Part shown: one piece after another, positions 55,985 to 64,000 of the stretch
Layout of the letters: each line of letters starts with the position of its first letter
Numbering within the stretch: position 1 is the stretch's first letter
Origin: Diploptera punctata
Taxonomy: Eukaryota; Arthropoda; Insecta; Blattodea; Blaberidae
Reading direction: 5' to 3'
DNA length: 64,000 nucleotides
Assembly: GCA_030220185.1 (NCBI GenBank)
Contig: JASPKZ010007536.1
Span: 62,001-126,000 of the forward strand
Program-made: the position numbers and the translations under genes
The notes under the pieces: model-generated
Seen by the model: only the letters and a program-made list of their open reading frames with translations
What the model was told of the DNA's origin: nothing
Database searches by the model: none

Positions 55985-56110
55985 TTGTAGCGAACAAGGA
56001 CCCGCTTGAAGATGGGACGGATGTTCTGAAAGGCTTACAGGCATAAAGAATACACATTTTATAAGTTGAGGACGACGGATCTTACCTAAGAAGGTATATT
56101 TTAACTTATT
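55985..56110 (+). repeat. PLE-like terminal fragment with decayed RNA core
   Basis: CTTGAAGATGGGACGGATGT + TCTGAAAGGC (56005-56034), then AGTTGAGGACGACGGATC and TACCTAAGAAGGTA. Same module order as 7030 and 29695. A second, weaker core-like string (CAACTGAAGAAGGATGTG) lies at 56140. Confidence 0.45.
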
Positions 56111-56291
56111 TTATTTTATTTTTTTCTCACTCTATAAACAACTGAAGAAGGATGTGATCGATTTCATAACGATTAAAGGCCCAATAATGTTCTAGGAAAA
56201 GAATATACTAGTTTAGACTGTGTACGAAGTATGAGATAATTTGTGACGATCACAGATACTGCCCGATAAGACTACAAATTGTTTTGCTCTG

Positions 56292-57203
56292 CAGTATAAT
56301 AAAAGCTCCTTATTCGCGGTTCCCTTATTCGCGTTTTCATTATTCGCGGGTTAAAATGTTGCGACACAGTTCCTGTATACGTGGCTAAAATTTATTTATT
56401 CACGGATATAGTTTGTATATTATAAAGATTAGTATCCTTTATTAACGCATTGGCAACTTTTTTTACTACAAGCACGTGCCAAGGCAGCTTTTACAAAGAG
56501 CAAATGGACGAATTAATACCAAAGTAAAACAAACCTTATTGCCACTAAGCCTCAAGTTCGTTGTTAAAAGCCACCGTCGTCGTATTTCACGTGTCGCTAT
56601 GTCCGTTGATAAATTCCGCCTTCGCCACGTTCGGTGATTTATTGTTTCAACTTGTCATTCGTTACAATAATTTTGATTGAATAACACGTATCTTCTGCTT
56701 TGTTGCCAATTTATAAGGTGGAGTAAAAGGAAAGAAAATTAGTTCCGAAGCTGAAAAAAAAGTAATGTTGCCGCACAAAGCAAAAATGGGAATGCTTGAC
56801 CGTTTACGCGTTGGCGAGTCGTTTGCATATGTATCACGCTGTTTTAACGTTAATGAATCAACTGTATGATTCATCAAGAAATCTGAAGACAAAAATACGG
56901 AATTCTATCGCTGAATTCTCAGCTGAATATCAATCTGAATTGAAAGACCTTTTAAAAGCGGCAAAACAGGAAAAAAAAAATGACTAAGTCCTTTAAGCCT
57001 TTGCCTAAGCCTGACAATAGTAATTAATAGAAATTATTCAAAATATCTCATTAAATTTATTTTATTTTGATACTTTTATTTCATTTTGGAACCTTGGAAT
57101 GTATCCCCTATGTACCCATACAAATTACAGTTTAATATTCACGGTTTCTGTATTCACGGCATATTTGCGAAACGTATCCCAGACGAATAAGGAGCTTTTA
57201 CTG
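56292..57203 (+). mobile_element. Tigger/pogo-type element, internally deleted
   Basis: Left TIR CAGTATAATAAAAGCTCC and TTATTCG, right inverted CAGTAAAAGCTCCTTATTCG, with TA at 57204-57205. Coding remnant 56725-56990: KAKMGMLDRLRVGESFAYVS and RCFNVNESTV (CENP-B-type HTH), then after a stop and shift KSEDKIRNSIAEFSAEYQSE. The DDE domain is deleted. AAGCTCCTTATTCGCGG also recurs just inside the TIR (TTATTCGCG twice). Confidence 0.75.
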
Positions 57204-57205
57204 TA

Positions 57206-57499
57206 GATGAAATAGAGGACGTTTGTATTAAACAACTTCAGAAATCAGACCGTCTGCAGTGTCAGTAGGCCTATTGCATGTTGTTTACTAGCAAGTTATT
57301 TATAATAGTCAATCAGAAAGGACTAGTGCATTGACCATCACCAAATGATAAATTAAGATTGAATTTAATTGCAGCTGAGTTCAGTAGTCAGTACTGGACT
57401 ACACCAGCGTCATCTGGATGCATATGTGTAACCTCACTTTTACAAACATAACGTACATTATTAACCTCACATCATCCTGGGTCTTTCTTCGCATTCATA
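57206..57499. other. No recognisable feature
   Basis: Short spacer, nothing supported. Confidence 0.45.
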
Positions 57500-58318
57500 A
57501 AACTAAAACTAACTCATTGGCTTTATCGAACCCTTAGGTTCATGGCCGAGCGGATATAAGCTCTCCATACATCCCTATCCTGAGATATTTTCCAATCAAC
57601 CCCTGTATAATCTACTTACCTCAAATCATGGTTAATGTTAGTCACCCCACTTCATTCTTGGTCTACCAACTGGGCGTTTTCCATCTAGTTTTCCTACAAG
57701 AAGCTTCCATGCACCTCTTCCATTCCCCATTCGTGTCGCACATCCATTGAAGTCTGTTCTTATTATATCTGGCTTCTTATAAAATACCATGTAGCTCACT
57801 GTTATGCAGTTATCTTCTTTCGCATGTCTGTTCATCTCCCTTTGGTCTTAAAATGTTCGTAAGAACTTTATTTTCAAATACTCGTAATTTCCTTTCCTCC
57901 CTAAAGTAAGAATCCATGTTTCGATTCCATGTAATATAACTGGGAGAATGACAGTAGTTTGACTTTTTTTTAAGGAGTTGGGACAAGAATGTCTGTAATG
58001 CATAATAGTACGCATTTCCAGAATTGAGCCTATATTTAATTTCTATGTGCATCTCATTCCTATTTATAATTATTGTTCCTAGGTATTTGAATTCAGCTAC
58101 TTCTTCAAAATTTCCCTCTTTTTCATCAGCTGTCCGTTTCAATTATGTAGTATATTTGTATGTGTTAACACATGTTTGATTTTATTGAAGTTTACTTCCA
58201 GTCCCAATTTCTTAGTGTTGCTCAGTAGAGCGTGCGTGTTGGCCCTTAGTATCTCCTCGCTATCGGCCAATAATAATACATCATCAGCATTGACTAATAG
58301 CTTACTTGATAGCCCTAA
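57500..58318 (-). pseudogene. LINE-A RT C-terminal half, decayed
   Basis: Minus strand from the right: SKLLVNADDVLLLADSEEIL (catalytic YADD changed to NADD), LLSNTKKLGLEVN, EGNFEEVAEFKYLGTIIINR, REERKLRVFENKVL, ARGMGNGRGAWKLLVGK-type residues and GRPRMKWGD. It ends at the GTTCGATAAAGCCAATGAG type tail. Several frameshifts. Confidence 0.85.
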
Positions 58319-59884
58319 TGATTTCAAATAACTGTGGTTTTATTAGAATTTTTACTTTACTTCTAATTATTAAGGTTTCGTGAAAACACTTACAAATAAT
58401 AAAAACTTGATAGAAATATATTGTATGATAAATGATACACTTTCAACACCTATCAGATTTATTCATATTTTTTTGTAAAATTTAAGTCACGTTACAACTT
58501 GATAACTAATGTTGGAAAATAAAATTATAAATCTGCAAATCGGTTTTGAGTTTATACTTAAAAGCACATTAAAAAGAAAAAAATAATATTTTAATGGCCA
58601 ACATTCCACTTGAGGATTGACGAGACGATACAGCGATACATATAAATAATTTATAATCGAATAGTTGACCCGAAAAGAGATGTAAACCCACAAACTACAA
58701 ATTGTTGGGAAAACGAAAAAAACGTATAATGTTCATCTTGATGCTATTATGTTCATTATATCATATACATTGTAATCTCTCATCCTATTGGAATCATATA
58801 CAGCCAATTTGAATGCAAAATATGCCAATAACTAAATATTAACAATTTAATATATAATTGGGTTCAATTGGTCAAAAGTGATCTATATCTATAAAGTGGA
58901 AAATGACCTAACGCATATTTAACTAAAATTTCTATAATAAGAAACAAAAAATACACATAGAACTCTTATTCAGTTAGAAAAATGTATAACTTAATCAGTT
59001 TTCAGTATTTGTTTATTTCGTTACATAATTTATGTATTTCTTATTTTCACTCAATTTCTCTAGGATTCTGATTGGAATTCACGGAACTATGGTGGAATGA
59101 ATTTGCACATTCGCAATAATTGTTTTCTGTACTGTTGTTAATGACTTGACTATCTGCTTCCACCATTTGTTACATATAGATCACTATTCGCTTGAAAGCC
59201 AACTTTTAAAAATAAATTAAACAGGCGTGGAAGAGAGTATGTATAATTTTACATGCAATATGCTCTATATACTCTCCGGATAGATAACTAATTCGAATTT
59301 TTGTGGGTTAGATCTCTTTTCTGGGCAACTATTCAATTGTATTTTCTGTCCTTGCAGTCTAATTTAAAAAGAAAGTACAGTAAAGTTTCATCAGGAATTA
59401 ACTTGCATTGTATTGCAAATATTTCACATTTCTATCTAAACTTTGAAAGCTTACAGAAAAATAAAGAAGGTAATGGAATTAAGGGATATTCTTCTGTTAG
59501 GCCCTGTACTCGTATTAGTGCTTCTTGTTACGATATGTGTAAGCTACAAAAGTGAAAGTTAGTTCCGGACTCTCAACAACACTTATTTTCAGGAAATCTG
59601 GGAGCTGTTACTGATTACTACGTGGTGGGCATTTTCATGAGTAGAACTGTGTTCGCTATGGTATCATTTTTTCCAACACAGATCCCTAGTTTATTTCAAA
59701 TTACTGTTGAATCATGAAGAGAAGCAATGTCACAATATGATCGAAAATCATTATATAACTTTTTATGTATACTAAAATGATGTTAATATTTGTATAAAAC
59801 TTTTTTGACAATGTTAAAATTAGTTACATATTTTTATTTTGTGTTTCGTAACTACTAATTATATTAAACTTAAAAACATAATCA
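58319..59884. other. No recognisable feature
   Basis: About 1.6 kb of AT-rich sequence, including an 84-codon frame (59301-59555) without a domain. Confidence 0.45.
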
Positions 59885-60495
59885 TAAGTAATACCACGAG
59901 TGATTTCCAAATAATCGATAAATTCACGACTCACGAAGTGAGGAGTGAATTTATCTAGAGAATTTGTAAATCAAGAGTGGCATTTGTTAGAACTAATAAA
60001 ATTAAGCTGTTTACTCACATATCATTATTTAACTATAGTTATTTTAAAATATTTATATATTTAATGTAAACAGCGATGTTTGAAAACAAATCGGAAATGT
60101 GAGATTATGTTCATTCACTGCTGCTTGATCATATTATTTATTGTCAAATAAGATCGCAATATTGTAAGAGTGCACCCAAGTGGAGAAATAATGAAACACA
60201 TCAAACTATATATCATAATCAACATTACGGGTTATTCATTTATTTTTTTAGTAAACAACTCGGTAAAATCAAGTAATCTTTTCATTATTTGCTATATTCA
60301 ATGTCTTTGTAGGAGAAAAATAATGTTTTGACCTGTTCAGAACATTAAAAAAGAGGAGCTTTCTTTATCACAAAAGCAGGAGCTGATAAAGAGAAATCGA
60401 TAAAGAGCGAGGTGAAACACGACTGTCATTGGTTGTAAAACAACATTCATTGAAACGTGATTGGTCATTGACTAGCATTTGTGTAGTTAAATAGT
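59885..60495 (+). repeat. R740 repeat, subfamily 2
   Basis: Hairpin GCCACG-type start CACGAGTGATTTCCAAATAA against TTTGTAAATCAAGAGTGGCA, then ACTAATAAAATTAAGCTGTT. The centre AGGAGCTGATAAAGAGAAAT is shared with 49085. The end GTAGTTAAATAGTC has the inverted GACTATTTAAC. Confidence 0.7.
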
Positions 60496-61039
60496 CTACA
60501 AAAATCCCTGTCTCTTAGGGTCCTATAGAAACCTAGCATGAACGGAACACTTACCTGTTGTAGTTGTTCTTCTGAAAGAATAAAATATAAGTTTTAATCG
60601 AATTTTTATACTTTCAGATTATTTTCGTAATATGTAGGGACGTAGTAGCATACTCGAAATGAGAATAAGAATGCAAACAACCTGAAAAATAAAAAAAATA
60701 AAAATTTACATAAATGACTAAGTTTGATACTATGTACATTCAGGCTGTACGCGAATTTCGTGGGTTGAAAAGATGTTTGTGAAGACATAAGTATTTGTTT
60801 TCTCACAGGTTTTTATTAGTATATTATTTTATATTATATGCATTTAATCTGTACACGTGAGATATGAAATGAGAACAGTTATTTTCTCGGTACATTTCTG
60901 TTGGAAATGGAAGGTTCTCTATAAAATCTAGACGTCCACTAAGCCAAGTAAAGCAATTTTGCAACCCTGACTTGAATTTAGCACAGTTTTATTTATAGCA
61001 AACGAAATTAATAAACGTTTATTAATATTGCAGCCCCAT
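60496..61039. other. No recognisable feature
   Basis: No supported feature. Confidence 0.45.
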
Positions 61040-61275
61040 TTTATCTTCTTCTTCTTCACTTCATGGGCTAGGCAAAAATTGCCTGTTCCGCCTCGCAGTT
61101 ATTCTGTCCATCTTTTCACTGGTCTTCCTACATTCCTTGAACCTCTTGGCTTGAAGTTGAATGCTGCTCTTGGTAATCTTGTTACATTAATTCTTTCTAC
61201 ACGTGTAAACTATTTCTCTCTATTTCTTTGATTTTCTCTTTCAATGGATATTCATTTAACTCTGCCCCGTTTTAT
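61040..61275 (-). pseudogene. LINE-B 3' end fragment
   Basis: CTTCTTCACTTCATGGGCTA, TGCCTGTTCCGCCTCGCAG and CCTTGAACCTCTTGGCTTG match 7543-7660 nearly base for base in the same orientation. Confidence 0.75.
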
Positions 61276-61296
61276 ATAATGCATTGTTATAATAAT

Positions 61297-61595
61297 GCAT
61301 CGGTCGCGGTGGACTAGTGGTTATGCTCCTTGCCTCTGGTCCCGAAGGTTTCGGGTTCAAACCCGGCCGGGATGATGAATTTTTTTTAGAATGGAAAAAT
61401 CCAAGGAGCAAGTCCTCCGGGATGGACTTTACCGTGAGTCCCGAGTCTGAAGATTTTCAGGCTCGTAAAAGATCCTTAAGCCTAAATAAAAAGGCCTCTA
61501 AGCAAAATTTACCGAATTTTCCCCTCCTAGTACTAACTTGGTTTCCTAGATGTCACTGTGAGGCGGAACGCTGACCACGGCCCACTCAAATGACA
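61297..61595 (+). mobile_element. SINE-D, full length, tRNA-derived
   Basis: A-box GGTGGACTAGTGGTTATGCT, B-box GGGTTCAAACCCGGCCGGGA, then AAAATCCAAGGAGCAAGTCC, CCGAGTCTGAAGATTTTCAG, AAGGCCTCTAAGCAAAATTT and GCGGAACGCTGACCACG. It is the reference copy for SINE-D. Confidence 0.85.
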
Positions 61596-61816
61596 TATAT
61601 ACGGAAACAAGTGTAACTAAATTAGCATGATTCAATTTCTTCCCTGTAGAGGAAAACGCCTAGATCTCGTTGAGGGAAACAAGGGCTTGCAAGATACAAG
61701 GTTATAAAAATGTATAAATATGAATTGTATTATATAATAAAGTAAGAGAATTAAAGATGTAATGCAGTATATAGGGACCTTCCTTCTCTACATAATTAAA
61801 CATTGTAAATATTTTC

Positions 61817-62235
61817 TCCGCTGTGGTCTCGAGGTAGCGTATTGCTTTGTCACGCATCAGTCTCGAGTTCGATCCCCTGTCGGGACAAGTTTCCTAAGTG
61901 AGGTTTATTCGGGGTTTTTCTCACCTGTAAAAGAAATGGCAGGATATCGTAAGGCCCAAACAATCCCCGAACATCATTTGGCCATCATAATCATTATATT
62001 ATTCGCCATGTTTAGTATGAATGTGTGTGTGAATGGTGTGTTTCTTCTTAATGTTGTGATCTCTAGGGGGAGGTCCTGACACATGAGCTGATTACTCATT
62101 CGGGAAGCCTTCCATATTCATGTGTGATAAAAAAATGTGTGTGTGGATGCATACTTATCTCCCGACAGGTCGTGCCACTAAAAGGCTCGGGTGGCGTGTG
62201 GAACGTAAAGTACCTATAAGATGAGATGTTAATCT
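61817..62235 (+). mobile_element. SINE-B head with tail 2
   Basis: Head CCGCTGTGGTCTCGAGGTAG, B-box CGAGTTCGATCCCCTGTCGG, body CACCTGTAAAAGAAATGGC and ATCATTTGGCCATCATAATC. It then continues AGGTCCTGACACATGAGCTG, ATTACTCATTCGGGAAGCC and TCTCCCGACAGGTCGTGCC. Tail 1 is absent. It pairs with 29408. Confidence 0.75.
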
Positions 62236-62364
62236 AAAAAAAAATAATAAATAAATAAATAATTTCTGTGTAAGAGAATTAACGTATAGATATTATTACA
62301 GGAATAAAAACAGTATTAATACAATATTAATAGTAATAAAGAATTTAATAGCAATATAGGACTA

Positions 62365-63820
62365 CAGTATGTCAATTTGTTATTCATACACTTAGATTTT
62401 ATAATTGAAATAGCACAATTTTAATTCTCAGAATATTGCAATTATATTTTGCCATTAACTAAACATTTTCAGGTACACTTCTTTACATAATATATACAAA
62501 TCAACAAATTCTATAAACATTTAACGTATAATACATTTAAAAAGCTTTAAAAGTTGTAAATTTTATATTCACTTTTCTATTCATACAGTCAGAATGGGGG
62601 GAAAAAATGAAAAATGAAGATAAAAATGAACTGTCCTTAATACTTTGTAGGGTAATCTTTAGCTTTAATAACTGCTTGACATCTACGATGCATGGGTCTA
62701 ACAAGCCTATCACATATCTGAGGACTGATTTTGCACCATTCTTCAGTAACCACTTCTTCAATTCTTCTTTGGAAGAAGGATTTCTGCTGTGGACCCTAGG
62801 TTTCAAAAACGCCCATAAAAGTTCTATAGGGTTTAAGTCAGCAGATTGAGGAGGGGTTTTCAATTGCTTTGGCACGTTCCATATCAACCAAGTCTTATTT
62901 AAGTCCGCCGTATGTTTGGGGTCGTTATCTTGTTGGAACATGTACTTAGGGAGCATATCCAATTTTGCTGCACTTTGTTTAATATTCTTACGAAAATGTC
63001 GTTATACAAAAATATGTTCCATAACATTGTCAATGAACTGTATATTGCCAACCCCTTTTGCCGACATACACCCCCACAACATTATAGACCCACCCCCATG
63101 TTTTACTGTAGGTGTTGTATTGGTCACATCATTATCCGCATTGACTTTTCTCCAGACTCTATGAATGTCATCTGAACCGAACAGGTTGATTTTAGTCTCA
63201 TCAGACCAGGGAACATTATTCCAAAATGCCTGCCCCTTATTTACATGTTCTTTTGAAAACTGTAGTCTTACAACACGGTTCTTCTTACTTACATACGGCC
63301 TTTTTCTAGTCATTCTTCCATGATAGCCATTTCTGCTTAAGACCTTCCGAATTGTCTCAGTACATATCTTTTTACCAGTAGTAACTTCTAGTGTAGACCG
63401 CAATTTTGGAGCACTAATTCTGGGGTTGAATTTCACTTGTCTCACAATGGTTCTCTCTCCTCCTTTTCACTTAACTTTTTTGTTTAGGTTTTCTCGGAAC
63501 ATTCTCTACTGAACCTTTATACTTGAATTTATTTAGTATATACTGTACTGTTGCATGACATTTGCCTATCTGTCGCCCTATTTTTCTCAAAGAATATCCC
63601 TTAAGTGCAAGATTTACAATTGTATCCTTGAGATCAAAACTGAGTTCTTTACATTTACCCATTTTGGAAGCGACTGACTGCCAGCGTACACAACCAGCAC
63701 AGTAGGCAGATGTAAACAAATGTACAAGTTAGAGTATTCATGTTGCATTAATGTTTAAGCAAGTTAGACAAGAAATACACTGCACTGTTTTCTTCAGTGT
63801 ATGAATAGCAAATTGGCTTG
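62365..63820 (-). mobile_element. Tc1-type transposon, full length (1456 bp), diverged TIRs
   Basis: Left CAGTATGTCAATTTGTTATT and right inverted CAAGCCAATTTGCTATTC, both then CATACACT. TA flanks at 62363-62364 and 63821-63822. TIRs are short (about 25 bp) and older-looking than those at 44437. Confidence 0.7.
62537..63662 (-). pseudogene. Tc1-type DD34E transposase, one frameshift and one stop
   Basis: Start chosen at MGKCKELSFDLKD (63662), the usual Tc1 opening; an upstream in-frame ATG at 63719 looks less likely. HTH: NLALKGYSLRKIGRQIG and ATVQYILNKF. A frameshift near 63465 leads into VKFNPRISAPKLRSTLEV, GYHGRMTRKRPYVSKKN, SDETKINLFGSD (first Asp), GGGSIMLWGCMS. A stop at 63002-63004 precedes LDMLPKYMFQQDNDPKHTA (second Asp) and SADLNPIELLWAFLK (Glu), again 34 residues apart. 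The C-terminus runs on past the usual end to 62537. Confidence 0.9.
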
Positions 63821-63822
63821 TA

Positions 63823-64000
63823 TTAGGGTGTAATAAAGATTATTTATTTTGATAAAATTGTTTTATTTTATAATTAAGTTTTGAACTACTTATTTAGATA
63901 TAACTTAGTGTTTCCTTCAAACCACAATAAATATGTTTCTTTACTTTTAAAAACTTTCTGAAAATTGGATTTTTATTAATAAAAATGCCTATGTATAAAC
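63823..64000. other. No recognisable feature
   Basis: AT-rich flank to the window edge. Confidence 0.45.

Overview
This is an AT-rich eukaryotic window in which I can support no intact host protein-coding gene, no functional tRNA or rRNA gene and no CRISPR. It is a graveyard of transposable elements from a large arthropod genome. The commonest repeat, a non-LTR retrotransposon whose 3' end encodes a GHVARMGNERRAWKLL-type C-terminus and ends in (GTAA)n, together with several tRNA-derived SINE families, fits my memory of cockroach (Blattodea, probably Periplaneta) sequence. That assignment comes from memory and was not searched. Family names used below (LINE-A to D, SINE-A to G, R740) are local labels.

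Layout. 0-10 kb: a frameshifted but nearly RT-complete LINE-A, fragments of LINE-B and LINE-C, a 227-bp insertion with a perfect 12-bp target duplication that carries a hammerhead-like RNA motif, and SINE-C copies. 10-19 kb: SINE-B, two tRNA-like SINE-G units set in (TA)n tracts, a Helitron-like element, an inverted pair of Penelope-like (PLE) 3' coding fragments, and a palindrome/microsatellite block with a 122-bp MITE. 19-31 kb: another PLE fragment with the same RNA motif, a run of Helitron-like heads and elements, SINE mosaics, and a 1.07-kb repeat holding an intron-bearing tRNA-Tyr-like unit and a ~470-bp palindrome. 31-43 kb: a nest in which a mariner-like element (TIRs at 34795 and 38389) is split by a CR1/L2-type LINE with a long (ATT)n tail and by a second copy of the 1.07-kb repeat, then a Helitron-like element and an old LINE-A endonuclease region split by a younger LINE-A 3' end. 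43-50 kb: an internally deleted mariner-like element, a nearly open Tc1-type transposon with 145-bp TIRs, a Tigger/pogo remnant and two copies of a ~700-bp hairpin-ended repeat. 50-64 kb: more LINE-A, Helitron, SINE and Tigger remnants, and a second full-length Tc1-type transposon.

How the parts work together. LINEs (APE endonuclease plus RT) are the likely machinery that moved the SINEs. The Tc1, mariner-like and Tigger elements are terminal-inverted-repeat DNA transposons with matching deletion derivatives. The Helitron-like copies show A|T insertion sites, a TC start and CTAG-type ends but no Rep/helicase coding. The least explained structure is a short RNA-like motif, CTGATGAT-hairpin-CGAAAGGCC, found at about nine loci. 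At two of these it lies downstream of PLE endonuclease coding sequence, and at one it lies in a short unit with a clean target duplication, which suggests ribozyme-bearing PLE derivatives (retrozyme-like).
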